A stretch of DNA of 64,000 nucleotides. Origin: Beauveria sp. NWAFU-1. Its lineage: Eukaryota > Ascomycota > Sordariomycetes > Hypocreales > Cordycipitaceae. The stretch lies in NCBI GenBank assembly GCA_024472245.1, contig JANBXD010000003.1, positions 3,906,001-3,970,000 of the forward strand, read 5' to 3'. Of the stretch, positions 32,424 through 43,805 are shown one piece after another; the first letter of the stretch is position 1; each line of letters starts with the position of its first letter. Below the pieces are notes generated by a model that was not told where the DNA came from, did not search any database, and saw only the letters and a list, made by a program, of their open reading frames with translations. The translations under genes and the position numbers were made by a program.

Positions 32424-34542
32424 CTTGGTACTGGTACTGAATATGGTTGCCGTGTGCAACGCCCTAAAGGCCGGGATGTACTACTTTAAATAAATCCATC
32501 GCCAGGCTGAATCCTCCTGAACACATCATTCTGGCGAGGCTATTTTTGGCTGCTTCTCGAGGCTGAGCCTGCATTGAATTGGCCCTCCACAGCAGAGGCT
32601 GCCTCTATGCAGCATGGGTGGTCATGGAGCCACTGCAGAGCCTGCAGCCTCGAGTCGTTCGACCTGAATTCACATCGTTCGAGGAAAAAAACGAGTCCGA
32701 CGAGAGACTTTCGAGCTGAACTTGTCTACATAGGGTAGAGGTGTCCTTGAAATCCAAGATTAATGTAGTTGTAACGAGTCTCCTGCGACAAACAGCTGTC
32801 TCGCTGGCCTCTCGTGTTGAGCGCCTGGAGCTGGGTATGAACGCATCCTTCTGCAGCCAGATGAGGCGGAGCCGGCCGTCGCCCGTGGTAAAATTAGACC
32901 GTCAGCCTTTCGTCGCGAGCGGGGGAACTTCTGTAATCATAAGGGTGAGTTGCCCTGCCTCACTATATTAATACAGCCTAACTTACCAAATAAGTTAGTA
33001 TATTGCGCGTGATATCTCATGACTTGCGCCACTTGCGGACGCAAGTGGTCTATATGCGGATATTATTCACGCTTGGAAATAATGGCCTCACTGTCTTGGA
33101 AACGGCCCCCAAGGAGCCCACCATCTGGTCGCTTGCCGAGTTTTGCAGTGCCTTGGTGCGGTGAGCGACCGGAACTGCGCAATCTGTGTGACGTTCGTAC
33201 CACTTGTGCAATGTGACGAATGCAAGAGATGCCGCCGTGCCATACTCTTGGTGCTCGTACTGCAGAAGAGATCGAGGGCGTAGCATGTGGGTTACCGGCT
33301 TGGTGTGCAGCGTCGCGGACAAATAGATGGCATGCTGGTTCGGTGGCATCTGGGAAGCGATCCCAAAAGCAGCCGGCGTAACAAGTCTCGTCAACTATTC
33401 TTGAATTGTCTCATCTAACCATAGTGTTGGTATCTCGTAGCGTTGGTGTCTGGAAAGCGTTTGGTGGCTGGCGACTATTTCCGCACCATTGCCGTCGGAC
33501 CGCAGATGATGTAGCTTGGCGATCTAGCTCGCGGGGTACATGGCCTGGAACTTTTCCAATGTCCTTAGCTTCGTTTCTCTTTCTAGCCTTCACTGACTGG
33601 TCAAGGTTTCGCGCCTTTTTTAAGTTTTCGTAGCATAATCCTGCTACGTGATACCCGTCCAGTAAAGGTTTGTTTGCGACCGTTGCGACCTTGTCCAAAC
33701 TCAGGCGCACGAGGCGGCATGTGATGGAGACGACGACAAGTCAGGTTTGACAATTCCGCTGTACTGAAACTGGCATATTTGATTCGAAAAGAACAGCTCG
33801 TGTAGGGAAACATTGCGTCACTCCGTTTAGTTCTTGATGGGGCGCGGATCCCTCTGTTCTTCCGTGCCGTGCGTGCTTCCTTTGGGTGCAATGTTGGAGC
33901 CATGCCCACCAAAACTTGAGACTTGGCTATTGTCAATGATTCGATTTTCGTTGCACTGTGCATTGGTCAGTGAGAAGACAAGGTGGAGGTGGAAGCTGAC
34001 GGGTTGGCTAGGCTCAACATTGAGCGATGTAGCAGCATGCGAACAGTGCCACCCAATCCGCCCGGTCGTCTGTCATTTCACGAGTGACGAGTAACGAAAT
34101 CAGACGGTCTCTGCCAAGAAACCAACGACAAGATGGTGCTGCCGACGCGCGGTGGTCCCGTCCCGTGGCAGTGCTTGTTTGCTTGTCAGTGCTCGGGCCC
34201 GGATCAGCATCGTCATTGTGGAACTGGGTCCCAATGTCCCATCCTAATCACCAATGCTCTAATCCGTACTGGCATGTAGTTGGTAGTTGCCTTGGAAAAA
34301 GAGGGCAGAAAAGTCCAGGAACCGCCCAACCACCAAGGATGAAACAAGATGATCGGCAGTGATCGTTGGGCTAAAGTCTACGTTAATCAGGGGCAGCCGT
34401 GACAGCGCACCTTTATAACCTGCCTGCCCTTGCCTTGCCCGTTCTCTTTGCCTTGTTTGTCCGTATCCAAGAAATTCGCAGTCGCTCGGTTTTTTCTTAA
34501 TTTCATATCTTCATCACACAACATCAGAACATCACAGCCAAA
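32424..34542. other. 2.1-kb region without recognisable genes
   Basis: Frames are short on both strands and translate to unlike sequence; I see no domain. It flanks two accessory-type genes on each side and could be decayed sequence, but no transposon remnant or terminal repeat is visible by eye. Confidence 0.45.
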
Positions 34543-35135
34543 ATGCGTCTCAGTCTCGCCGCCATCGCGCTGCCCCTCGCCGCCGCCTACTCTGCACAAC
34601 CGATGCTGCTCAAGGCCGCCGAGCAGCAGGGCTGCAGCCTTCCCCACGACTTCAAAGTCCACGACTTTGTCGGCCAGGCCAATGGCACTGACGACGCCCC
34701 CGCGCCGTCCTTTTTCACCTTTGCCTACACGGACGCGGTCACTAGCGTCGAGACGACATGCCAGCTCAACGCCACGTCGACGTCAACGACGCCCGGGGGC
34801 CTGACGCCGCGCTATGCCTGCGAGAACCGCAACGTCAAGTTTATCTGGGGCCAGGAGAAGCAGCAGCTGACGATCGTCGAGCGAGCTTGCCCAAATCCTC
34901 AAGGGTAGGTTTTTCGCCACTCGTACTCAACGAGGGAGTACGAAAAGAGAGCTAACGTTGAAACAGAACACCCCTCTATGAGGCCGCTGGGAGCATCACC
35001 ATCTCGGCTCCCTGCAAGGGCGGCCAATGCGCCGCCAATGAGACGGAATACCTTGGCAAATTTACCAGCCTCCAGCCCGTCCGCGATCCTACTAGCTTCA
35101 AGATGGCCTATGAAATGATGGGAATGAATAAATAA
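34543..35135 (+). CDS. Small secreted cysteine-containing protein, unrecognised
   Basis: Two exons (34543-34904, 34967-35135; intron 62 nt) encode 176 residues. Residues 1-18 (MRLSLAAIALPLAAAYSA) form a clear signal peptide, with cleavage probably near 16-18. The mature part has six cysteines (first at 31, the last two as CKGGQC), which could form three disulphides, and two or more N-glycosylation sequons (NGT, NAT, NET). It is rich in beta-prone stretches such as VKFIWGQEKQQLTIVE. No transmembrane segment or GPI signal is seen. Fungal genomes hold many such proteins; surface, cell-wall or host-contact roles are possible but not shown. A lipase gene with its own signal peptide follows in the same direction, 292 bp away. 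Confidence 0.8.
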
Positions 35136-35427
35136 GACGACTTGTATGAGCAAAACAATTGATAGACTTAATTTCCTAAATTGATGATGTGCAGAGCACC
35201 GCACGATGCAGTGGCGCTCGAAGTAATCCGTACCTTACTTGCAGTGCCTGTTTTTAGCGTTGGGCTCGCGCTAACCCCAGATTCTGGCCCACCCTGAGCA
35301 GCCCAAACCTCGTGATCATGCAATCGTCTGAAGTTGTCTCTAACATTCGACGCTTCAACTTCTTCTCCCATTCTCAAAACTCCTAGATTCATCAAATAGC
35401 GACGGCAGGCCGTTTGCGCATCGACGA

Positions 35428-36561
35428 ATGTGGCTCATCTCATTCGCGTGCTTGCTGCACGCCGTCTTCGCGCAGCAGGCACCCGGCATATCGGCCAGCT
35501 TGTTTGCCTCGCTCGAGCGCCTGGCCCGGCTCGTTGACATTACCTACTGCATCGGCAACACGGGTATCGGCGAGCCATTTAGCTGCCTGTCGCGCTGCAG
35601 CGATTTCCCCAACGTGACGCTGTCGCGGACATGGAGCACCGGCGTGTTCTTGACGGACAGCTGCGGCTACGTTGCCGTCGACGAGACGCCAGCCTCGAGC
35701 GTCGCCGTGGACTCGCACGGCGCCATCATCGTCGCCTTTCGCGGCACATACAGCATTGCCAATACGGTGGTCGACCTCAGTACTGTGCCCCAAGAATACG
35801 TGCCGTATCCCTCACAGGGCGACGAGCCGGCGCACAAGTGCACAAATTGTACCGTGCACATGGGTTTCTTTCAGACGTGGCAGAGCGCCAGGGAGTCGGT
35901 CATTCCCGAACTTGTGCAACTACGGAATACATATCCGTCAAAACCGATTCACCTAGTTGGACATAGTCTTGGAGGTGCAGTGGCATGCCTGGCTGCCCTG
36001 GAGCTCAAGACTAGCCTGGGCTTAGACAATGTTGTTGTCACGACTTTCGGCGAGCCGCGTGTGGGCAATGACGGGCTGGTTGATTTTATCGACCGTGTAT
36101 TCAATCTCAACGACAAAGGGGACTTGGAAAAGCGTTCGTATCGACGAGTCACGCACACAAATGACCCTGTGCCGCTGTTGCCACCTGGAGAATGGGGGTA
36201 TAAGTCACACGCTGGCGAAATTCACATCACCAAGCCGGATCTTTCGCCCGCCGAGGAGGACTTGCAGCTGTGCATGGGCAATCAGGACAACAGCTGCAGC
36301 GCCGGCCAAGACAGCACTTCGCAGAGTCTTGCGCGCCTGACGCAATTTTATCAAGGCGTTGAGGGCAGCCAGTTACAGAAGCGGGGGATTTCCACGCGGC
36401 TCAACCTGTGGCAGCTGTTTTTCGCGCACCGAGATTACTTTTGGAGACTGGGGTTGTGTTTTCCAGGTGGCGATCCGTTTGACTGGGGACGCAGTAAGCT
36501 GTCAGAAAAGCCGCCAGAGGCCGACGAGCTAGAGATGGAAGCGGAATACCAAGAGCTGTAG
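35428..36561 (+). CDS. Secreted class 3 lipase
   Basis: A single exon encodes 377 residues. A signal peptide (MWLISFACLLHAVFA, cleavage near 15-16) is followed by an alpha/beta-hydrolase of lipase class 3. The nucleophile elbow GHSLGG has Ser180, the acid is Asp246 in TNDPVPLLPP, and the base is His261 in SHAGEIHI, matching the Rhizomucor-type catalytic order. Cysteines in FSCLSRCSDF and HKCTNCTVH suggest disulphides in the extracellular enzyme. The substrate is probably acylglycerols, but feruloyl or phospholipid esters are possible in this family. After the usual domain end (about 300) there is an extra tail of about 75 residues with a Trp/Phe-rich middle and an acidic end, which is longer than usual. 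Confidence 0.93.
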   Translation: MWLISFACLLHAVFAQQAPGISASLFASLERLARLVDITYCIGNTGIGEPFSCLSRCSDFPNVTLSRTWSTGVFLTDSCGYVAVDETPASSVAVDSHGAIIVAFRGTYSIANTVVDLSTVPQEYVPYPSQGDEPAHKCTNCTVHMGFFQTWQSARESVIPELVQLRNTYPSKPIHLVGHSLGGAVACLAALELKTSLGLDNVVVTTFGEPRVGNDGLVDFIDRVFNLNDKGDLEKRSYRRVTHTNDPVPLLPPGEWGYKSHAGEIHITKPDLSPAEEDLQLCMGNQDNSCSAGQDSTSQSLARLTQFYQGVEGSQLQKRGISTRLNLWQLFFAHRDYFWRLGLCFPGGDPFDWGRSKLSEKPPEADELEMEAEYQEL

Positions 36562-38206
36562 CAGATGATGCTTGCGGATGAGGAAACAGCAACTGCGGCT
36601 GTGGCGTCCGTGACTGCAAGTGTCATGCGCTCATAGATTGTATCAACAGACGTGATAAGAATAATACTATTTATTTGCTTTGCAAATCATTTCGAGGCGC
36701 AGGCCCCGCATGCCACGCGATGATCTTGTAGCCATTCAGGCGACAACAACGTTGAAGCAAAAACTATCTATTGGGCACGCTCGGTGGGACCCAAGTGAGG
36801 GGAAGCCGAACCACGACGGATGATGCACTTCACTTGTTGACTTATTCGAGTTGTTTTGCGGCCTTTCAGCGCGGGCGGGGGTGTCACACCCGTGGCGATA
36901 TACAGGGCTGTTGCTTGCAATGGTGACGCCATCACATGGACGTGAGACGGTGGTCGTTGGTTTGGGGGAGGGAGAAGCGTCGGGAGAGGTCGTGATGCCG
37001 TTATTGGATGCGAGGGTCAGGGCTGAGGGGCAATGGGCCCCCCGCCAGTGGCGGGAGGGCGATGATGAAGACGAGGCCGGCCCAAGGAGGGGGCCAACTA
37101 GGCTCTGTTCTGGGGCAGGACAAATCGAACAACACAGCACCGTCGACGGTGGCCACTAGTTTGGTGGAGTGGCAGTGCTGGCGAAACTACTCAGTAGATC
37201 AGGGCCACGAGGATGCGAGCAGAAGCAATAATAAGCTCAAGGCAGCCATGCTGTGTGACGGAATGCGTCGTCACATTCCGGGCGATGCTGGTGGTTGAGA
37301 GAGGAGGGGAGGGCAGCGGCTGATGCGTCGTGAAGAATAGAGTGAGGGTTTATCGAGCTACCCCGCGATGCTGGCTGGGACATGTTGTTGGCAGGCATGC
37401 AAAGCGCTTGCGCGAGAGTCAACTACTGTAAATAGCACATTACTTCTAACCGAGTACGGTAATAAATAGTACCTAATAATAAACAAAAAAGAAAAGCCCA
37501 GCCTGATAAGGAAGAGCCTCTTGGTTCAACCCTGCAGAACCACACTCTGCGGATGTTGCGGCTTGGGGTCCAGTGGTCATGACCGCCACGTCGACGAGGG
37601 CGGGTATTTTCCTGGTGAGAAACCTGCCAAACGGTACCGACTGACAGGACCACGCGGACAATGGAAGGGAGGTGAAGCTTGTAGAGCAATTTTCTCGCCG
37701 GAGCGGGGGAGGTGAAAAAAAAAAACATGACTCCACCACAAACTGGCCTGCTGCCACTCGTTTTCTGGCTGACCGCGGGCAACAGTGGGTGCTCTGGTGT
37801 GCTCTGGTGAGAGCCGGGCTTTGGTGTGATTCCCTGTGACTCTGTGAGGTCAGTGAACAGCTGCTAACGCCGCCTCCGACGACAGAAACTCGCCTGCCAG
37901 GCCAGGCATGTACCTTAGCCCTGCAGTCTCGCAGAGTCACAGCAACCAAGCTCCAACCAGCACCTTGGTTTACCCCCCTCTCTCTTCCCTCTCCGGCCCC
38001 CCCCCTCAAGCGCCTAAAACCAAGTCCAAATCTACCACTTATCCACATCAAAATATCAACACTTCCTCTTTCATCCATCATTTCCCCATCCTCACCCTAA
38101 TCAGATTTTGACGTCGTCTCTTCTTCTCTTCCCTCTCTTGTCCGTCCCGGCTTTCTGCGTTTTTACTCGATTCCAAATTTCTTGAGAACAGCTCCCCTCT
38201 TTCAAA
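36562..38206. other. Intergenic region and long 14-3-3 leader
   Basis: About 1.6 kb with no supported gene. The last 300 bp are CT/C-rich on the plus strand, typical of a highly expressed fungal leader. A plus-strand frame of 67 codons starting at 37908 could act as an upstream ORF if transcribed. Confidence 0.45.
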
Positions 38207-39392
38207 ATGACTACTGAGGTATGGCTGCTCCGTTTGCGCTTCCCTGCCCCCCCCTCCACCGCCCTAGGGCCCCTATCCGTTCAATGTTCTGAGCCAATAT
38301 GGGCCAGCGTCTCGGGATGTTGCTCACGGCTATTCCCAAATAATCATCTCGTAACCTTTTCCAAAGTCTTGCTAACTCGTCTTCCAGCGTGAAAGGTTTG
38401 CCCTCCTGGCCCCGCCGCCACCATGACCGCTTCAACACCGCACACGTAAACTAACGCCTCGAACAGCAAGACCTTCCTCGCCCGCCTCTGCGAGCAGGCC
38501 GAGCGCTACGATGAAATGGTCACCTACATGAAGGAGGTTGCCAAGATTGGTGGCGAGCTCACCGTTGACGAGCGCAACCTGCTCAGCGTTGCCTACAAGA
38601 ACGTCGTCGGCACCCGCCGTGCCTCGTGGCGCATCATCTCCTCCATTGAGCAAAAGGAGGAGTCCAAGGGCACCGACAAGCACGTCCCCACCATCAAGGA
38701 CTACCGCCAGAAGATTGAGACGGAGCTCGAAAAGGTCTGCCAGGATGTCCTCGACGTTCTCGACGAGAGCCTCATTCCCAATTCCGCCACTGGCGAGTCC
38801 AAGGTTTTCTACCACAAGATGTGCGTGCACCAAATCTTGAGAAATTTGCGTCACCCGGTAATCGCTTGCTAACAAGCCCACAGGAAGGGTGACTACCACC
38901 GCTACCTTGCCGAGTTCGCCTCTGGCGAGAAGCGCAAGGTTGCCGCCACTGCTGCCCACGATGCCTACAAGGTGCGTTATGCCCTCAAATTCTGACTGCT
39001 CCTCCCCAGACTAACAGCCGCAGAACGCGACCGACGTGGCTCAGACCGAGCTCACCCCTACCCACCCCATCCGTCTAGGCCTTGCTCTCAACTTCTCCGT
39101 CTTCTACTACGAGATTCTCAACTCGCCCGACCGTGCTTGCCACCTTGCCAAGCAAGCCTTTGACGACGCCATTGCCGAGCTCGACTCATTGTCTGAGGAG
39201 TCGTACCGTGACAGCACTCTGATTATGCAGCTTCTCCGTGACAACCTCACCCTGTGGACCTCTTCTGACACGGCCGAGGCCGAGCCCAGCGCCGATGCCC
39301 CCAAGAAGGACGAGGCCGCCGCCCCCGCCGAGGCCGAGAAGCCCGCTGAGGAGGCCACGACTGACGCGGCTGCCACTGCCGGTGCCTCTTAA
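38207..39392 (+). CDS. 14-3-3 protein with an 8-nt microexon
   Basis: Five exons (38207-38218, 38388-38395, 38467-38820, 38884-38971, 39024-39392) encode 276 residues. Exon 1 gives MTTE, the 8-nt exon 2 (CGTGAAAG) gives R-E and two bases of S, and exon 3 continues SKTFLARLCEQAERYDEMV; joined they reproduce the conserved fungal start. 14-3-3 proteins are dimeric phosphoserine/threonine readers that control metabolism, cell cycle and polarity. Conserved signature RNLLSVAYKN is at about 44-53 and the C-terminal signature YRDSTLIMQLLRDNLTLW near 217-234; phosphopeptide-binding Lys and Arg/Tyr positions are present. The acidic Ala/Glu-rich tail (about 238-276) is variable in the family. Which of the one or two fungal paralogues this is cannot be told from the window. 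Confidence 0.97.
38388..38395 (+). other. 8-nt coding microexon of the 14-3-3 gene
   Basis: CTTCCAG|CGTGAAAG|GTTTGC. Without it MTTE joins SKTF out of frame (12 nt plus a phase-2 exon), so it is required by frame as well as by protein conservation. The following intron has an unusual GTTTGC donor and a CTAAC branch-like site. Confidence 0.85.
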
Positions 39393-40520
39393 GTCCTTGC
39401 CATTCTTGGCCGGACTGGTACGGTGCAGTTAACTCACGAAGAAACGGGTTGGCTGGTGCGTTTGCTTTTTTTGCAAATGGGGGGGTAGAATTACTTGTGG
39501 TTTCGGCGTGGGAGAGGACCACAATGGTTCCTCGCGCCTGACTGCGTCGGTAGTCTTGGCAAAAAGAAATTACAAAGGTTGATCCCTCTCGTCGGGGGTG
39601 ATTTTGTTTCTTTTTTTTTCCCACCATGGCTGCTTTACTGGAATTAGTTGGCCCCGATCCTGAAATTTCTTATGGATCGTATCTCGGTTTTACTTGAACG
39701 GAAATGTTGTTTCTGCTGCTCTCCTTGTTAAACTCTTTATTCGTTGTTTCCTCTTTTTTTTCAGTTTCTGCAGTGGCCTCCGGCGTACCTCTTTTGACCA
39801 GCCGTCGTCGCAAGGTTGATAGTCGACGTGGAACCTGTTTGTGGAGGAGAGAAATCCTGGACAAGATGGCCCCCATTGAGAGGGTTCCAGGCTCTGTCTC
39901 GCAGCAGGTTAAAGGGGACTCGGGATGGAACCGCAGTATATAAAAAATGGCAAAATATCTGATAACGTGTGTTGCACGTCGTTGCTGCATTGTGTGACGT
40001 GATGACTTGTTTCCATGATGGATTGGTGTCTCGTGACTCGTGCATGGGTTACTGGGCTGTCAGTTTGCATGCAACGACTGGGAAATTGACGTAGGCGGGT
40101 AATCAATGGCAACAATGTGACATATTTGGAATGATTTATACGTATATTGAAAAAGCGTTACAATATGATCAATGAGTAGTATAGTTGAGGGTTATGTAGG
40201 TTGACAGTGCGGTGCAAATGTCCAATGATATTAGATGGTACGAGTGGATGTTGAGCATCATGGCAAAAGGGTATATGTGGTTTGCAAAAAAGGACCGGCT
40301 TCCAAAACGAAGGGATAATAAAAAGAAGAAGTAGAAAAGACTCCAAAAGAAAGCGCCTCATTGTATGACCGTTTTCATGTCCAATTCAATGGTGATGTTG
40401 ATGGTGGTGATGAAGGTGATGATGATGGTGATGATGATGGTGATGATGTATACGTTAGTTGACCTCTTGGCCGCGGCAGCCGTCGACAAGTATTCGTCCC
40501 TTCTCCATTGTCACAAGGCC
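39393..40520. other. Convergent 3' region between 14-3-3 and a small minus-strand gene
   Basis: No further gene is seen. A GGTGATGAT-type compound repeat lies at 40391-40449. Confidence 0.45.
40391..40449. repeat. GGTGATGAT compound microsatellite
   Basis: A tract of GGTGATGTTGATGGTGGTGATG-like units in a non-coding spacer downstream of the 14-3-3 gene. Confidence 0.8.
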
Positions 40521-40946
40521 TCAGCTGCTCCTCCTGATCAGGCCCTGCGGAAACGACCCCTCGTCGTCGTCGTCATCGTCATGGAGCTCCCCCGGACGGT
40601 AATCGGGCGACAGCGTCGCGTACATGGCCGTCCTCGTCACCCCTCGACCGCTGCTGCCGTCATCGGCAGGACTCCCGCGCCGCAACGACAATGACGACCG
40701 TTTGGAGAGCTTGTAGGCTAGCCTGGCGAGGACGCGGCGGCCGGCGGCAAGTGCGGCGCGCGAGGACGAAGAAGAAGAGGAGGATGTGGAGGACGTGGTG
40801 GTGGAGGTGGCCGAGGAGGAGGCGCCGTCGTGGGTGGTGTCGGGGTCGAGGGAGGCCGAGGCCGAGGCGACCTCGCGGCGCCAGATGAGGATGCGGTCCT
40901 GCTTGGCGGCGGAGAGAGGCGGGTGTTGCTCGACGACGGCGTCCAT
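40521..40946 (-). CDS. Small Ser-rich protein, unrecognised
   Basis: A single exon of 141 residues starts MDAVVEQHPPLSAAKQDRI at 40946. The frame also runs upstream without a stop, but the leader there (ACACACAACACAACAACACACGC type) looks like a 5' UTR, and the ATG context CACAATGG is good. The protein has an N-terminal helix with ILIWRREVA, a Ser/Thr run (residues about 45-65), a basic middle (LARLAYKLSKRSSLSLRRGS), and an Asp run (DDDDDDE) near the end. No domain is recognised. A TATA-like element lies about 90 bp upstream. It may be a lineage-specific gene; the low-complexity runs argue for caution. Confidence 0.55.
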   Translation of the reverse strand: MDAVVEQHPPLSAAKQDRILIWRREVASASASLDPDTTHDGASSSATSTTTSSTSSSSSSSSRAALAAGRRVLARLAYKLSKRSSLSLRRGSPADDGSSGRGVTRTAMYATLSPDYRPGELHDDDDDDEGSFPQGLIRRSS

Positions 40947-43805
40947 TGTGTGTGTGCGTGTGTTGTTGTGTTGTGTGTTGCAGAGAGGTGAATGGAAAGT
41001 TTTAGACGGCTTTGGGGGGGTTGCGTCTGGGGTGGTATATAAATAGGTGCAAGAATAGGGCGTTGTTTGCTGTACCGTCCGTCTCTTTTTTTTTGTTCCT
41101 ATCGGAAGCAAGGCCTAAGTTAGGGAAAAAAGAGGATTGGGCAGCTTCCAATTAAGGCGGCGAAATCCAAGAGACGCTCCTTGCTCCCCGAAAAGGAGAT
41201 TGACGACGACGATAGATGCCGCGAGGCTGCGTTGCCGTTTTGCTAGAGCAAAAAAGAAGTGGTGCTGCTGCTGGCCTTGCCACCTTTGTGTGTGCTTGGC
41301 CGACTGACCGTGGGCCGAAAGCGGAACCCCCAGTGAGCGTGTTTCGTCGCGGAGGGGTGCGTGTTTGTGTGTATATGCGTGCTTGACGTAGGGAATCCCT
41401 CGTCAATTACCGCTGCGGCGGGTGTTGAAACAGATTCGGGAGAGTTTGATGGCTGGACGAAGAGGACCGAGGCGGGAGGAGAGAAGGAAAGGGTGATGAT
41501 GAAAAAAATATTGGGCAGGGCGCCGAATTGAGGGTGGACAGGGTTCCTTTAATAAAGAGACACGGATCGGGCAAGTTCTTTTTGCTTGTGCCAGAGTTGG
41601 CTGGGGAAAAAAAAAGGAAAAAGGGCTCGGTTAAATAAAAGGCAAGATTTCAATTTCAACGAGTAAAAAAGTAATCAGAAGAGGGTGGCCAAATTCAGAA
41701 TAACTAGCGAAAAAAAGACCTGATCGAAAAGCAGGCCACTATGAATACAGCCGCAGCAATGACACACACGCACACCCTGCCTTGAAGCAGGGCTTACACG
41801 ATTGGAGGAGGGGGGGAAATGGCAGAACGAGTACGGAGTAGGTAGGTGATAAACAACGTCACCCTGCCTCTGAAATAAGTTTTTGACTCGACAGCCCAGC
41901 CCAGCCATAACAAGCCCTCGCAGCGGATAGCGTTCATTTTGAGTCTCTTGAGGGTTTTGAATACGCGGTGTTCAAGCAAGGAGCAAAAGCAGGTGATGTG
42001 CTGGTGGCGCTACATGTAGTATGACCTTTGGTCCCCATCAGAAAAGTTGCCTTTTTTTCTCAGCTCGGGGTCGGGTGGATCAGCTAGCACTAGCGTCATC
42101 GAGGAGGCTGGGCTGACACTGGGCTGGCTGGGGGGGCTTTTGGGGGGGGATGACAACGGTACGATTGGACAAGATGATGCAGAGAGGGCGCATGACCAGC
42201 ATTGAAAATTGGAGTCTCAAGCAAACAAACTGCTGAAAGAAAAAAAAATGGATGAATAGTTCTAGGTGCATCGTGATGGTGTGTAGTAGCAGTTGGTGCC
42301 TTAGAATGGAGGGTTCGCGAGAGAGAAACACAGTTGGCGGTGTATTGTACGGAGTACCCAGGTTGTCAGACAACGCACCCCTGTAGAGAGGATATCCTTA
42401 GCGCCCGTTTCCATTCTTCCGGCCGTCACCCGTTCTGGTTTTTTTTTTTTTGCCTTGATTTCCAGCGGTGATGAACTGCTAAAAAGAAAAGAGGGAGGCC
42501 GGGGAGGGGCGGTGCGCAGACGCAGCAAACTCCCCAGACAACGCAGATGCCCCCGTTTTGCTGTCTACGAAGTGTTAAGTTGCCCGTTGTTGGGGTGGGC
42601 GTGAGACGGCGCGTGACAACGGTTGTTTCTTGGCCCCTTGCACAGCTGCACTATACAGGATTGAAAGGATGCAAAAAACAAAAAAACAAAATTGTATAAA
42701 AAAATCGCCAAGGAAGAGAAAGAGAAAAGTAGAATTGATAAAAATTGGAAAAAAGCCAAGCCGATGTGCGGACACCCGCGCAATGGCCCATCATCAATCA
42801 CACTGCATCGGCCGGACACCCACCCATCCCGATTTAAGCCAGGGTCCTTTGCAAAGCATCGACCAGTTATTGGTTGTGCAAAAGCCAAAAACTCTGTGAC
42901 ATGGTTGTGGTGACCAGTATTATTTCTTGGCGAATATTTGCCGATTCTGCGAGCAAGAAAAGGCAATCTACAACCGCGACCAAATCGACGCAAAGTTGTC
43001 TGCCAATTTTTTTGTCTGTATCATTTCTTTCCATCAAAAATGTTGGAATTTTCTCCCCGTCCCCTGCCCGAAATCTCCGCCTCCCCCGTTTTTTCAATCA
43101 GAAGTGGGGACGTTGCAGAATCGCGTTCTGGGGCCGGCCGGCAGGCAGGCGGTCCTTTGACCGATTCTTGTGGTTAACACGGCTCAACTGATATGTAAAC
43201 GACTTGCAGGGAAAAAAAGGCACACACACATACACGTCATGAAAAACGGCAGCTTGCTAGCTTGCCAGCGAATAAACCTCGCGCAACGAATCAAAATCTG
43301 AAGAAGAAAAAATGAAAAAAAAAAATAAAAAAGCCAGAGAAAGGCCAGGGAAAAGGAATATCCCCGCTTCGGCTGCTGCCCGAGAGGTTGATTACTGGTA
43401 CCTACCTCATATTTACAGGTACCTATAGGACTGCATGCACGCAGGCATCCGGCAAGTCCCATCGCATTGGGGGAGACTCTGGCCACCGTAGTGACCCCCC
43501 TCTGGCGCCGCATCGACAGCAAATAACGTCAGACAAACGGCGCCCCCCTGCAAATATTTCGTCAGTAATCTCTGATCGCAGGCCCTGCAAATTAATTAAT
43601 TACACGGCAATGGATACAACGGACCATGATCCCCTGCGCGGCGAATAACATGTCCGATCGCCTCCTCCCCTTCTCATCTCAACTATTTAGCACGTGCACA
43701 TGATGGACTTTCGCTCTCATATTGTATATTTTCCCACCAAGACTCCGCCATGCATAACTTATAATTTTGTATATTTTCTTCTTCAATCTTTATTATCCCA
43801 CCTTC
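40947..43805. other. 2.9-kb gene-poor region
   Basis: It holds the promoter of the small minus-strand gene (TATATAAATA at 41036-41045) and the 3' side of the phosphoinositide phosphatase. Frames are short and contain many homopolymer runs. I see no gene. Confidence 0.45.
41036..41045. promoter_or_regulatory. TATA-like element
   Basis: TATATAAATA matches the TATA consensus better on the plus strand, but no plus-strand gene follows. Its distance of about 90 bp to the start of the small minus-strand gene fits a promoter in that direction. Confidence 0.4.

Noticed and set aside
36736..38081. Minus-strand frames in the lipase to 14-3-3 gap
   Set aside because: Low-complexity Pro/Ser/Arg translations with no promoter or splice support.
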